Below, piece by piece: positions 23,146 to 34,068 of a DNA stretch of 64,000 bases (position 1 is the first letter of the stretch; every line of letters starts with the position of its first letter). Source of the stretch: Hermatobates lingyangjiaoensis (Eukaryota; Arthropoda; Insecta; Hemiptera; Hermatobatidae). Both the position numbers and the translations under genes were made by a program. The stretch covers positions 5,625,001 to 5,689,000 of the forward strand of contig JAPFBL010001617.1 of the NCBI GenBank assembly GCA_026182355.1, in the 5' to 3' direction. A model generated the notes under the pieces. It worked only from the letters and a program-made list of their open reading frames with translations. It made no database searches and had not been told where the DNA came from.

Positions 23146-23905
23146 TGATTGGCTATTTGATGGTCAAATGTTTTATTGTAAAATTGTTTTATTGTATGGA
23201 GTGGTTTCTAGGTGACGTTAGAGGTCGTTCAAGTTCTGTTCTTTCCAGCTCTAAAGAGTGCCACATATTCTGTAAATCTCCATCTGTAGTTTCAACTCTG
23301 TCAACATGGCAAAATATTTGGAGGACTCAGAAAATAAAAGTGTCACCATGCGACATCAGTTTCTATACGCGGAGGTTCTTTTGGTCCATTCTTCATTTGT
23401 GTCGTAGTCCTGTTACCGTGGTCCGGTTGAGAACGGTTTATTATTATTATTTATTAATTAATTAATATTATTTATTAAGTATTATGAATTATTATTAATA
23501 TTTCATTAATAATAATTATTATTATTATTTAATAAAAATAATTATTATACTATAATAATAAAAATAGGCAGTGTAAGCCCTTATTTTTCTTGACAAGACG
23601 GTATAGCTTTGTTGCTTGGAAATCAGTCTCAACCTGACCACGGTAACCACGGACTACGACACAAATGAAGAATGGACCAATAGAATCTCCACGTATAGAA
23701 GCTGATATTGCAAGGTGACACTTTTATTTTCTGAGTCAGAGTGAGCCCTCCAAATATTTTGTTATGTTGACAGAGCTTGCTCTACAGACGGAGATTTACA
23801 GAATATGTGGCCCTCTTTAGAGCTGGAAAGAACAGAACTTGAAGGACCTCTAACTTCACCTAAAACCCACAAAACACAATAAAACCACCAACCATCTAAT
23901 AGTCA
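23146..23905. mobile_element. large foldback element
   Basis: Arms of about 300 bp (23146-23443 and 23601-23905) are about 90 % reverse complementary; the spacer is about 150 bp of nearly pure A/T with TTATTATTATT runs. No coding capacity or ribozyme motif seen. Family not recognised; a foldback transposon or an inverted duplication of an older repeat. Confidence 0.8.
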
Positions 23906-23937
23906 GTCAGATCCAGGGAGTAATGTAGATTCAATAT

Positions 23938-24255
23938 ATATATATATATACACAAGTTTTATTAAAACTTATGCCTATTTCTAATTTCACACCTTTTCGA
24001 GTTAATTTTTCCCATCTTCTGACCTCTGGCTTCCAAGAGTTCGGGACTAGATATATTAATTCTCCAAAACTTTTATTTTCTCGAAATTTTAAAAATAAAA
24101 ATTTCGGAGAATTAATATATCTAGTCCCGAACTCTTTGAAGCTAGAGGTCTGAAAATGGGAAAAATTAACTCGAAAAGGTGTGAAATTAGAAATAGGTAT
24201 AGTATAAGTTTTAATAAAACTTCTATAGATGAAGGCCTGCTCCCCAAATACACTA
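23938..24255. mobile_element. palindromic PLE-A terminal repeat
   Basis: Arms 23951-24085 and 24100-24235 are near-perfect reverse complements and match the PLE-A pLTR. The ribozyme part and internal region are absent; the two arms meet within the AAAATTTC segment. Both outer ends run into (TA)n. Confidence 0.85.
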
Positions 24256-24266
24256 ATATATATATA

Positions 24267-24530
24267 TTATCTGATAATGGATAATGTGAGCCGAAAGCTC
24301 GTGTTTTAGATTAAAGTTTTTTTAAATAGTGTTTATCGTTTTACTTTATATTTGTTGATGTCGTTACTAGAACTCCTATGGAAAATACCTGTAAATCACC
24401 GCAAACTAGTTAGGAAACTAGAGAACATCAGCAAGAAAGTAGTCAACGCAGAAGCTGCTATCAAGTTCAACAATACTTGTTTGAGAGAAAACCGGCTGCC
24501 ATCATACACCAATATATATACATATCTTTA
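24267..24530 (+). mobile_element. PLE 5' fragment with start of the reading frame
   Basis: A degenerate hammerhead-like stretch (24271-24306, CTGATAA..GAAAGCTC) is followed by a frame reading VNHRKLVRKLENISKKVVNA, then EAAIKFNNTC and LPSYTNI, which runs into (TA)n. Similar fragments lie at 6800-7092, 7181-7445 and 44130-44312. Confidence 0.72.
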
Positions 24531-24539
24531 AATTACACA

Positions 24540-26380
24540 AAGCACGACACAGTAAAAGGAATAAAAAGCACACTTACTGAATTCTCAATATTTCGAACTA
24601 TTGTTCGTCATCAGGAGTAGACTAGAAGAGAGGACGAAGTGAGACAGATCTCTCCACGTCGAAGGACGGAGCGCGAATGAAGCAATGAAGAGTCGACCGA
24701 TGAGAGCAGCACTGGCGTAAAAAAGAAACTAGGCACTAAAGGTCGGAGAATGGAAAGGACAATGCCCAAGTATAATTCAAATACAATAAATAAAATTAAA
24801 AAAATATAAAAAATAAATAATAAATTGAGGAAACGTAAAAAATAAAATAACCAAAGTTAACACTTCTAATTTAAACCCGGAGCTGATCGGGCCCCTAATA
24901 ACCATATGTGGGCCTCCTCAGACGCTCTTAAGGTCAAACTACGGTCATCAGTGGTTACTAGTTTAACGATCTGAACACTAAAGCAGTTATTAAAAGAAAG
25001 GTTATGACTGTTAGCATGGATAGCTACAGGAAAGTTAACTACAGGATAGACAGGCCGAAGCTCTATGGCCGTTCATACGTTCATTGAGCTTGGTGGAAGT
25101 CATACCAATGTAGAATGCTCCACATTGTCTACAGTTCAGTCGGCAGACGCAATTACTATATGAGCGGAGGAGTTAGGGGGGACGCGGAAATAGTTGGTGA
25201 GTGAAGAGAAGAAAGATGAAGGGTTAACTAAAGGTTAGGTAAGGCAGAGGCGACGGTGCCGCATTTCTCCATACCACCACGCCCCGCCCCAATCCCAGGA
25301 GTTCCAAGGGATCTGTAGAAAAACAGGTTTCCCAAATTAGGAGGCTTTCTGAAGGTCAGGCGAGGGGGAGAAAGGTGGAGGGAGAAGAGGACAGGAGAGG
25401 AAAAATGTCCTTGATGATATTCCCGATCCTATGGACCCCAGGAAAGAAAGTGGTTACAAGAAAAGGGAGAACTGTTGGGTTCAGCGGCAGTCCTAGGAAG
25501 ATATTCATTAGTGGCAGGTATTATGCGTTTATCAATAAACCTGGGAGAATTGCCCCGCTGAACGAATTTGTCCTTAAGTTTGTTGATATGGCACTGTCGT
25601 TAGTAGAGGTCACTGCAAATACGGTGTATGCGGATGGACAGGGAACGAGGTAGGGACTTTTTTATGTGGTACGGGTCACAACTATTGAAGTTTAGATATT
25701 GTTGGGCATTGGTAGGTTTGTCTGTATGGAGGTAGTGAAGGTCCTGTCACTTAGGGACACTACTACATCTAGGAAGGTTGAGGAAGTATAGGAGAAAGAG
25801 TGGGTGAAGCTGAGTGACGAACAGGAGGTTTTAAAGGCTTCGATAAGAGTTTCAATGTTTCAAGAGAATCTTTCCCATAGAGCCATACGAAAAATGTATC
25901 ATCAATGAATCGGGTGTAGGCGAGGGGTTGGAGGGCGGAGAGGAAATTCTGTTCAAGTTTGGCCATGTACGGGTTCGCAAAGGAGGGAGCCATTCTGGTG
26001 CTCATAGCAGTTCCCTTGGTCTGAAGATAAAAATGGTCCTCAAAACTGAAGACATTGTACCGCAGAACAAATGAACTAAGCTGTAGGACAAAAGAGATGG
26101 AGGGTTAGTGGGGTAAGGGTCTATTGTCAAGGAACCACTGTAGGACCGCCAAACCCTCGCCATGGTGAATGACCGTGTATAGGGATGTGACGTCCATAGT
26201 GACTAGAAGGAGAAGATGTTCCAGGGATTCTTGAGTATTTGGAGGAAGTGGAAGGTGTCTTTACATAAACTGGGGAGTTTGGTAACTATGGGCTGCAGAA
26301 TGGCGTCAATAAACGCTGATATGCGCTCGGTTGACAACCATAGCTTGATACTATGGGTCGGCCTGGAGGGCGTGATCGGG
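24540..26380 (-). mobile_element. Penelope-like element C, 5'-truncated
   Basis: On the - strand: RT piece 26005-25769 with APSFANPYMAKLEQNF and TRFIDDTFFVW (catalytic FIDD box), a degenerate linker, then a GIY-YIG part near 25150-25040 (CRLNCRQCGAFYIGMTSTK, MNGHR). A low-complexity A-rich 3' region follows, then a hammerhead-like motif at 24584-24617. The 5' end is cut at a (TA)n tract near 26385. Confidence 0.85.
24584..24617 (-). ncRNA. small hammerhead-like ribozyme, ATAT family (PLE-C)
   Basis: CTC, CTGATGA, one C, stem II GAAC/GTTC with loop AATA, GAAA, palindromic ATAT, T, GAG pairing with CTC. All core bases are present. Lies at the 3' end of PLE-C on the coding strand. Confidence 0.8.
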
Positions 26381-26464
26381 TATACTATAATATAGTATAT
26401 ATATGGATATATTTATTATATATATGTATAAAATAACCACAATGAAAAACATATATATTGGATA

Positions 26465-27065
26465 CAATGCTCTAAGGTCTTTCGATATAACATCATCAGT
26501 GAGCTAAATGAAGTAAAACAACAAATAATTACAAGTTACCTGGTTGATTGAAGTCTTCAGAATTGCTGCCATCCTTGGCGGAAATTAATGTTCCTAAACT
26601 TGAAGAAGTCTTGATCTGCTTAATTATACCTTTTACCAATATTTCATCTAGTTTGTAAAGTCCAGGACTATTGTTTAATAATTTTCTGTAAAAGTTCTTT
26701 ATGAGTGCACTTTCAATAATATTCCTTTTTTTTCTAAAGGCACAAAAATTAATTCCTTCCTTAGCTTCGTCCCAATTTATTGTATGAACTTTCTTACTTA
26801 CTTGTATGAACAAGGCACTCCCGTCTTCCCGTCTGATTGAATATTTGTGTTGTTTTAATCTTGTAAGAAGACCTTTACTCGTTTGACCAATATAAGAAAT
26901 TTCGCAATCAGTACAATGTAATACTATATACACAACCATCTTTTCCCTCCTTAACAAGCTTATTAAACAAATTATTAGCATTACTAAACACAACGGAGAG
27001 GTCCACCTTTTTCAAAAATGAGGGCAGATCTTTCAAACAGATACTATATGGAATGTCTAAAAAAT
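26465..27065 (-). mobile_element. Penelope-like element B, 3' part (copy 1)
   Basis: Frame 26993-26529 on - reads VLHCTDCEISYIGQTSKGLL, LKQHKYSIRRE and KRNIIESALIKNFY: the GIY-YIG endonuclease and C-terminal tail of a PLE. The stop at 26529 is followed within 25 bases by a hammerhead-like motif (26504-26469). The RT part is missing. Confidence 0.87.
26469..26504 (-). ncRNA. hammerhead-like motif at the 3' end of PLE-B copy 1
   Basis: GCTCA, CTGATGA, one T, weak stem II, GAAA, AGACCT, T, AGAGC; stem I pairs four of five. It begins about 25 bases behind the stop of the endonuclease frame. Confidence 0.65.
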
Positions 27066-27419
27066 TCCTTCCTGGATATGTATGCAAAATTAAAGTTTAT
27101 CAGGACTCGGTCAGTTCTTCAGGTTCAAATTAAACTCTCATTGCCAACGGTTTGGCTTTTATTTACAACCTTTTTTCGTAGACCAAATATACATAATATA
27201 AATCAATAATAATATTATTATTATAATAGTAATAATAATATAATCAACAATAATAATAAATCAAACATACATAAAAAGCGCAATTAGTTACAAATAAGAA
27301 ATTACAAGACATTTTTGACAATAGTGACCAATGAGTCACTAAAACAATTTGGCATCGATCAACAATGTTTAATTTAACACTCCCGGATAAATAGTATTTA
27401 AATTTGAAATGTCACTTCT

Positions 27420-27790
27420 ATAATTAATGGATGACTGGACCTTTCTAATATATAACATTTACAGAGTTTTCCTTCTCTGTTCATCTATTTCTTTGGTTAG
27501 TATTTTTATTTCATTAAAATCAAAATTATGGTCTTCATGAATACTATGTGCTGCTAATGCAGTGGCATTAATTTTCTGTTTTCTCATAGAAAACATGTAA
27601 TTTCTTTCCTTCAAAAAACGACTGGTTTCTCCATAATATACTTTGTTAGAGTCTTTGCACTTTATTGCATATATAACATTACTCTGTAATTCCTTTGGAA
27701 TCTTCTCTTTTTATATTAGAAATGTTAGAAGATTCTAAAGGAATTACAGAGTAATGTTATGTATGCAATAAAGTGCAGACTGTAACAAAG
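27420..27790 (-). mobile_element. Penelope-like element D, endonuclease end
   Basis: The - strand from about 27720 to 27460 reads SNVIYAIKCKDSNKVYYGET, SRFLKERNYMFSMRKQ, then ALAAHSIHEDHNFDF: a GIY-YIG domain. Bases 27722-27790 repeat part of it in inverted order. A pLTR-like repeat at 27085-27180 belongs to the same family as 5636-6030, 41480-41700 and 45180-45600. Confidence 0.78.
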
Positions 27791-28547
27791 TTCAAAGAAA
27801 CATAGAGAAATTAAAAACAGACACTTTCAATGTAGACACAGAAACATTGAGAAATTAATTGAATAATTAATAAATAACTTATTTAATTTCTCTTTAATTC
27901 CTTGTCTACATTAAAATTCCAAGTAATTATCCAATTATTTTAATCTTGGTTTTGTAAGATATCAACTGACTACTAATGAAGCCTGGTTGGAAGGACCTTT
28001 TTGAACTTTGTTCTTTATGAACACTTTTGAGTAGATTTACTTCCAAGTTTCCATCTAGAATTGTTATATAATTATATATTTATATGAAACGAATGCCACA
28101 CAAGATTGTGAGAAAGAAATCAAGAGACATTTTTTTAATAACAATATTCATTGTTAATGTATCTTCATTTTTTGATAGTCATCTGAAAGGCGAGTATCAT
28201 TAAGAGTACACATACACATCCAGGATGTGTTCTTCATATGGGAATGAATACTTACAGAAAATGTACACCCTAGAAGTAGTGCAATGATAATATGGAAACC
28301 ATTTAGTAATTGCAGTATTTACTTATACATATAACAATTTTTGGTTTAATCAGATATTCTATGTAAATGAAGTATTTCATACATATGTTGATATTTTTTA
28401 ATCTCTAGTTTTAAATGTGAGCTATTTTTTTTGAAAATTAATGAATAACTTAAACTTGTAAAAAGAAAAAAATATCCTGTTAAGATCAGAACTATGTCTT
28501 TCAAGATAAAAAAATATAATTTTTGAAAAATGTTTTATTTTTTTTAG
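27791..28547. other. intron sequence, nothing recognised
   Basis: AT-rich; no element seen beyond the PLE-D remnant to its left. The stretches 22685-23145 and 27185-27420 are also empty, apart from A/T repeats. Confidence 0.55.
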
Positions 28548-28649
28548 GTCCTTTGTAAATTAATAAATTTTTCTTACGCCTACAACTATCCATTGCCTGA
28601 AGCAAATCAAAAGTTGAGTGATGAAATTACATGGTTGAAATGTACCAAG
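28548..28649 (+). CDS. USP9X: USP9X exon 7 of window
   Basis: Acceptor TTTTTTAG, donor GTACGT, 34 codons, phase 0 to 0. Reads VLCKLINFSYAYNYPLP and then DEITWLKC, equivalent to LLNYAYN and NNEIDWLKR in vertebrate USP9X. Confidence 0.93.
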
Positions 28650-28752
28650 GTACGTATATTTTTCATACAAAATGTATTATTTTAAATATTTGAATATGTT
28701 TAATTGGTTGAATAATATTATGGAACTTTTGTTAATGTTACGTTGTTTTTAG

Positions 28753-28902
28753 GCAACAGTTAAAGAGAGTGGTAAAACAGGTGTGCATGAAGCAGTACTA
28801 GATGGGCATTTAAGTTTAGCTAAAGAATTACTCAATTTCATGTCACCTCAAAAAAAGGCTGAGCTTGGTTCAGATCCCAGTGTTGGAGTTAATTTAATAC
28901 AG
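28753..28902 (+). CDS. USP9X: USP9X exon 8 of window
   Basis: Acceptor TTTTTAG, donor GTAAGA, 50 codons, phase 0 to 0, after a 103-bp intron. Reads ATVKESGKTGVHEAVLDGHL and ends GVNLIQ; vertebrate USP9X has ETILEGHLGVTKELL and ANLIKELIDDF at this place. Confidence 0.93.
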
Positions 28903-30160
28903 GTAAGAGATGTATTTATATACTAATTGCTTTTGGTAGTAAATAATAATTGAAGTAGATGTAAAAACTATAAGTACTTAGTACCATTACTTATTATTAG
29001 AAGTTATTATAGAATATATTGATGTACAGGTTGATAAGCTCTAATCAGGAATCATTGAGACGGGGGGGGGGGGGGGGGGTCCGGATTAACCATTTTTTGG
29101 GATTAAAAATTTATTGTCTGATAATATACAAAACCAATAAAGGTTAAAAATAAAGTACTGTAGGAAGAGCTTTCAAGTTTGCTGTTGTAGAAAACAGCGC
29201 CACCCACATGTTATTTTGGGATGGCCAGTGTCCCAAGATGACCCAGGCGGTGGGCAACCCACGAAATTTGAAATTGCGGTGACGAAAATAGTACCGGTTA
29301 ACTGATTGTCTGCTTTACTGATTGCCGAATTATCGATTGTCGACCTGCGATTCATGCATTGATTTGTTTTTTCAAATACTCCTTACACAGTCATTCTTCC
29401 GACTGAATTCCGTTGCCTTGATCCTTTAATTTGTCACCCAACAAGGGAAATAACATTCGACTCCGACTTCCTAGACATAAATGTTAAACAATTGTATGTT
29501 GCACTTTTTTTGTTATACTATTTTTTGAAGAATCATCAATATTTTTGGGTATGGGGTGTATAAAGAGAGTTTCCGTGGTTAAGTTAACGTTTATAAATTT
29601 ATATAACGTAAATATCTTTGTTTGTATGGTAAAGAGTGGAGCAGAGGAAACGTATGATTTTCAGAAGCTAAGACCCAAAAACAGTCATCCGTGTATTGAC
29701 AATAAATAAATTAATAATTCGTTTTCCTTTTTAAGAGTATATTTAAATTTAGCATGTGTAATTTAAAGCTGTGACAATCTTCACAGCATAATGTGATTCT
29801 TCACATAAAGGTGTGTTGCTCTTGACCACACCAACTTGAAATTACAGTGTATTATTTTTCCTTCATTACCTTTCGTTTTTCACTAAAAGTTTGACTTTAG
29901 AAGATTAAGGAGTTCGCATAAATTGTAGCATTTGTTTTCTTTTACCCATAATTTCAGTAAATTGTATATTATGAAATGATCTGACAAAAGTAAGATAATA
30001 TTAATACACATTATTCATTATTGTAATATTAATGTACTAAACTCTTATAATATATGATAAATAATATGCTTGACAATATAGCAAAACCTTATAGTAATTT
30101 ATACTTGCCATGTTGACGTTATTTGCAATTTTGATGATATAACTGTTATTTCAATTACAG
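28903..30160. other. intron with G18 tract, otherwise unassigned
   Basis: 29080-29400 is less AT-rich and may be a decayed DNA transposon (GTCCGGATTAACC next to the G tract). The - frame 29355-29173 shows no domain. Confidence 0.45.
29062..29079. repeat. run of 18 G
   Basis: Uninterrupted G on the + strand in an AT-rich intron; runs of 14 G lie at 2066-2079 and 55088-55101, all on the same strand. Confidence 0.95.
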
Positions 30161-30368
30161 GAATTAGTTGAAGATTTTATTTTTCCTGCATCGAAGTTGA
30201 TGATACATCTTAATCGGACTGGTGAACTGATACCAGATCAAGCAATTCCTGTTTGTAGTTCTCCTCCAACTCTTAATTCTGCTTTTGAACTGTTAGTTTG
30301 CTTATGTGAGAACTGTGTACCCAATATGAAACTGGTTGTATCAAAGCTTACAGATATGTTCTACACAG
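30161..30368 (+). CDS. USP9X: USP9X exon 9 of window
   Basis: Acceptor AATTACAG, donor GTAAAT, phase 0 to 1. Starts ELVEDFIFPASKL and contains QAIPVCSSPPTLN and FELLVCLCENC, among the best conserved stretches before the catalytic domain. Ends at TDMFYT, directly before the domain. Confidence 0.96.
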
Positions 30369-30662
30369 GTAAATTATTAACCTTTTTTATTCATTATTGT
30401 TCTATTTAATAGCAATTCTGAATGTTGTGTGATTCTTATGAAGTTCAGGTTCCCCCTGAAAATAAGAATATCACTCTACGAGCCCCTGTGAAAGGCCATA
30501 TTTCGTTAATTAGAACACACATCTAGATTAAATCTAAAAAGATAATGCCAGTTATTATTTATTTCTTATAATTGTTGCAGTTATTATTATTTTTGTTCAC
30601 ATGTTATTTTGTGTACATATTTGTATATATGTATATATACATTGGCTTGGTTTCCCTCTCTT

Positions 30663-30699
30663 ATCTCTCCTGAAGACGGTTCAAGCGAAAATTAGAGAC
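30663..30699 (+). ncRNA. hammerhead-like motif, AATT family, stem II damaged
   Basis: CTGAAGA, C, GGTTCAAGC (one base lost against GGTTCAAACC), GAAA, AATT, A, GAGA; stem I TCTC/GAGA is perfect. Confidence 0.55.
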
Positions 30700-30740
30700 T
30701 GTAAGTGTGTGTTTTAATTTCTCTATGTTTCTTTATGTAC

Positions 30741-30791
<51 letters not shown>

Positions 30792-30854
30792 ATTTCACAT
30801 AAACACGTGAAATAACAATCAATGATCAAACCACAATAAGAAATGGGAAAACAA

Positions 30855-30897
30855 GACTAAGATCTTTCAACCGTAACAAGCGGTCTTCGTCAGAGTC
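30855..30897 (-). ncRNA. small hammerhead-like ribozyme, AGATCT family (left arm)
   Basis: GACT, CTGACGA, one A, stem II GACCG/CGGTT with loop CTTGTTA, GAAA, palindromic AGATCT, T, AGTC. Stem I of four pairs is perfect and all core bases fit. Confidence 0.82.
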
Positions 30898-31074
30898 AAA
30901 AACCCAACTGAACACTAGATGCAGAAAACATCTGGTGAGGAGTTGAGAAGAGTGGGAGGGAAGAGAGGGTAGTCCTTTCCTGCGCTTTCACCCTTTTAAA
31001 ATACCACTCTTCCCTCCCACTCTTCTCAACTCCTCACCAGATGTTTTCTGCATCTAGTGTTCAGTTGGGTTTTT

Positions 31075-31117
31075 GACTCTGACGAAGACCGCTTGTTACG
31101 GTTGAAAGATCTTAGTC
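31075..31117 (+). ncRNA. small hammerhead-like ribozyme, AGATCT family (right arm)
   Basis: Same sequence as the left-arm motif on the opposite strand; predicted cut after 31113. The two motifs point away from each other. Confidence 0.82.
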
Positions 31118-31189
31118 TTGTTTTCCCATTTCTTATTGTGGTTTGATCATTGATATATTTATATATATATATATATATATGGATTAATT

Positions 31190-32720
31190 TACCACAATGA
31201 ATCTAATTTGGAAACAATGCTCTAAGGCATTTCGTCAACACATCGTCAGAGAGCAAGTGAACTAAAAAATAATACATATTTGTTAACGTGGTTGATTGAA
31301 GTTTCTAGAATTGTTGGTAATCCTGAGTGTGTTTAATGATGAAGAAGTCTTCAACTGTTTAATTATTTCGCAAATCAAAACTTCATCCAATTTATAGACT
31401 CCTAGGCTATTGTTCATTAATTTCTCATAAATGTTCTTTATGAGTGCACTTTCCACAATATTTCTTCTTCTTTCCGAAGACACAAATATTAATTCATTAT
31501 TTGCTTCATTCCAGTTAATTGATTACTGTTTCTTATGTGCATGAACAAGGCACTCTTTTCGTTTTCTGTTCTGATCGAATATTTGTGTTGTTTTATCCTT
31601 GTAAGAAGACCTTTGCTCGTCTGTCCAATGTAAGACATTTTACAGTCAGTACATGGTATCCTGTATGCACAACAGTCCTTTCTTTTTGGCTTATTATTGA
31701 CAAATCTATTAAACAAGTTACCATCATTACTGAACACAACAGAAACGTCCAACCTAAATCGATATAAGAGGGAGGGGTATTTTAATGATAGGGCAATTGA
31801 CCTAATTGAAAATTTCATCATTAAGGAGTTCAGGGGAGCACACCTTAACGGTCTCAAAAACTTATTTCTAAAAACACAAATTTTAACATTTTTTGGATGG
31901 GAAGAATATAAGTGAACATATGCAAGTACATTCGTAGGTTTTCTATACACATTAAAGCGTAACTCTTAGGTAATCTGTGGATCAGGACATCTAAGAAGGG
32001 CAAATTACAACTTCTTCTATTGTAAACTGGATTTTCGGCATTAATTAATTTAATCTTATTAGAAAGCATCTTCTTTTATAGATTTAGGACAGATGCATAG
32101 TATACCGTCAACGTATCTATACCATTTAACATGACTAGGTAATGTTGAGCTTAACATTTTAGTCTCAAAAAATTCCATGTATAAATTACTCAGGAAGAAG
32201 GGATAAGTAGTTACCCATTGGAAGCCCAAATTTTTGTTTATAAAAATTAATTTCAAATTGAAAATTACAATCGACTAAACACAGGTTAATTAACTGTATT
32301 ATAGTGGTAGAAGGAGAAGGAAGGGAATAATTAACTAATTCCTCTGGGAATAAATTCAAAAGATCAGTTACAGGTACATTGGAAAAAAGGATCTTCACAT
32401 CAAAACTAATCAATCTATAATTTTTATTCATGATGACGCTTTTTAATTTTCTAACCATATGGACAAGTCAATGAGGCTGAACCAACCGAACTCATGATCA
32501 AACGTATGGGGTAATTTACCCTTATGCGTCTTGATCAACTCGTACATATATGGTAATGAAAGGGGATTTTGATAAAAATTTAGTAATAAGTTCGGGTTGA
32601 TTTTTTAAGATAGTTTTAATTTTTTTGTGAAAATTATAAAATTGTTTATCTAGTTCAAGTTCGGTTGTTTTTCTAGTTCAAAACCGACCTATCTTCTTTT
32701 TTTGTTACTTCCTATATTTA
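31190..32720 (-). mobile_element. Penelope-like element B (copy 2), RT and endonuclease
   Basis: On - : 32458-32186 with LISFDVKILFSNVP and FGLPMGNYLSLLPE; 32256-32059 with YMEFFETKML and VKWYRYVDGILCI, where the catalytic YVDD is YVDG; 31950-31489 with RIPCTDCKMSYIGQTSKGLL; 31483-31283 with NIVESALIKNIYEKLMN. Frameshifts divide it. A hammerhead-like motif follows at 31254-31219. Sister of the copy at 26465. Confidence 0.88.
31219..31254 (-). ncRNA. hammerhead-like motif at the 3' end of PLE-B copy 2
   Basis: GCTCT, CTGACGA, one T, stem II GT/AC with loop GTTG, GAAA, ATGCCT, T, AGAGC. Stem I of five pairs is perfect. Same place relative to the frame as in copy 1. Confidence 0.7.
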
Positions 32721-32933
32721 AGAAGAGTTAACTGTTAATAATGGACTTGTTCCGAAACTGGTACAGTTGTAAGGAAGACGTGTAAATATGTTTAGTTGAC
32801 GTGTCTTCTTAAGAAGTAGTAATTTTCTGGACGTTAAAAATCACAAATTTTTATTGCTATCAACTGTTTATAAAATAATTAAATTATATTTAACTGTTTC
32901 AGTGTGCTTTGAAAAATATAGTATTAATTTCAG

Positions 32934-33142
32934 ATGAGAATGACGCTGTTCAAGAATGGGATTATTTGCCTCCTATTGGTCCAAGACCTGTTAGTGGTTT
33001 TGTTGGTTTAAAAAATGCTGGAGCTACATGCTATATGAATTCTGTAATTCAGCAGCTATATATGGTACCTAGTATTAGACAGGGGTTATTAGCTGCTGAC
33101 GGTGCTACTCCTGACACTGATGACTTTTACAATGATTCAGAG
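32934..33142 (+). CDS. USP9X: USP9X exon 10 of window, catalytic Cys box
   Basis: Start of the peptidase C19 domain: [12 protein letters not shown], then [15 protein letters not shown]. The Cys in GATCYMN is the catalytic nucleophile of the family; VIQQLYM follows. Phase 1 to 0, donor GTATCG. Two acceptors exist, at 32902 and 32933. Only the second keeps the frame; using the first adds 31 bases and brings in a TGA. This explains the choice of start. Confidence 0.97.
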
Positions 33143-33663
33143 GTATCGAGTTATTTGTAATGCCGTTATACATTTTCCTTTCTATGTACATTAGCTTAAA
33201 ATGTAAAACAGTGATAATCCTGAAACTAGTTTTAGAAGTCATTTAAAGAAAAATTGACTACTATATGTTAATTATTTCAACTCCTCTATTTATTTATCTA
33301 AAAAAAAATTTGTTTCTGTAACTCAATAATAAAGTATTATGTTAGTGTGAAACTTATTTTGGAAATTTATTTATAGCTGACGAATGTAAAATAAATAGCC
33401 TAGAAATTTGTTATAATTGGCTACCTTTTGACATTTAGACAGTTTAATAATTCTTGATTAAATTTTATATTTTTTAGTAAACATTGAAAACTTATCAATT
33501 TGTTCAGTCATATATAATAATTTCATCATCTTGCTCCTGGTTTTGCTCTACCTCATATTATCATTTTAATATTTGATATATAATATTTTCAAATGTTATC
33601 ATTTTTAACGCGATAAGTGTTTATTAAGTAAAGTCGATTTTAGAAAAGTAAGTTTTTTTACAG
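33143..33663. other. intron sequence, nothing recognised
   Basis: Plain AT-rich intron between exons 10 and 11. Confidence 0.65.
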
Positions 33664-33824
33664 AGTGTTAACAGTAGTTGTGACTCAGAAGAAAAGAACT
33701 CTCTGGATGAATCTCGTAAAGAATATAATATTGGTATACTGAAACAAGTACAGGCTATATTTGGCCATCTCGCTTATAGTAAACTTCAATACTACATACC
33801 AAGAGGACTTTGGAGACATTTCAA
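33664..33824 (+). CDS. USP9X: USP9X exon 11 of window
   Basis: Acceptor TTTTACAG, donor GTACGA, phase 0 to 2. A Ser/Glu-rich linker is followed by [18 protein letters not shown] and [11 protein letters not shown], typical of the fingers/palm part of the USP9X catalytic domain. Vertebrates also have an acidic variable linker here. Confidence 0.96.
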
Positions 33825-33894
33825 GTACGATTTATTATTAGGCTATCATCCTTTATTAAAGTTAATTTTGGTTAATGAAGTTAATTAATTCTAG

Positions 33895-34068
33895 ATTGCA
33901 AGGTGAACCTGTTAATTTAAGGGAGCAACAGGATGCTGTTGAATTTTTTATGAGTTTAGTTGAGAGTATTGATGATGCACTGAAGGCATTAGGACAAGAA
34001 CAAATTATGAGCAAGATATTAGGAGGATCATACTCAGACCAAAAAATTTGTAAAGGATGTCCTCACAG
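33895..34068 (+). CDS. USP9X: USP9X exon 12 of window, first zinc pair
   Basis: Separated by a 70-bp intron; acceptor TTCTAG, donor GTAATA, phase 2 to 2. Reads [19 protein letters not shown] (Gln/Asp box) and ends [12 protein letters not shown], whose CxxC forms half of the zinc ribbon in the catalytic fingers. Confidence 0.97.

Larger units (their letters stand above)
30788..31165. mobile_element. perfect-looking palindrome with two divergent ribozymes
   Basis: The two arms (30788-30975 and 30985-31165) are almost exact reverse complements from TTTCACATAAACACGTG-like outer ends to GGAGGGAAGAG-like centres. Each arm holds a complete hammerhead-like motif on its outward strand. Both sides are bordered by (TA)n. 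Confidence 0.88.
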
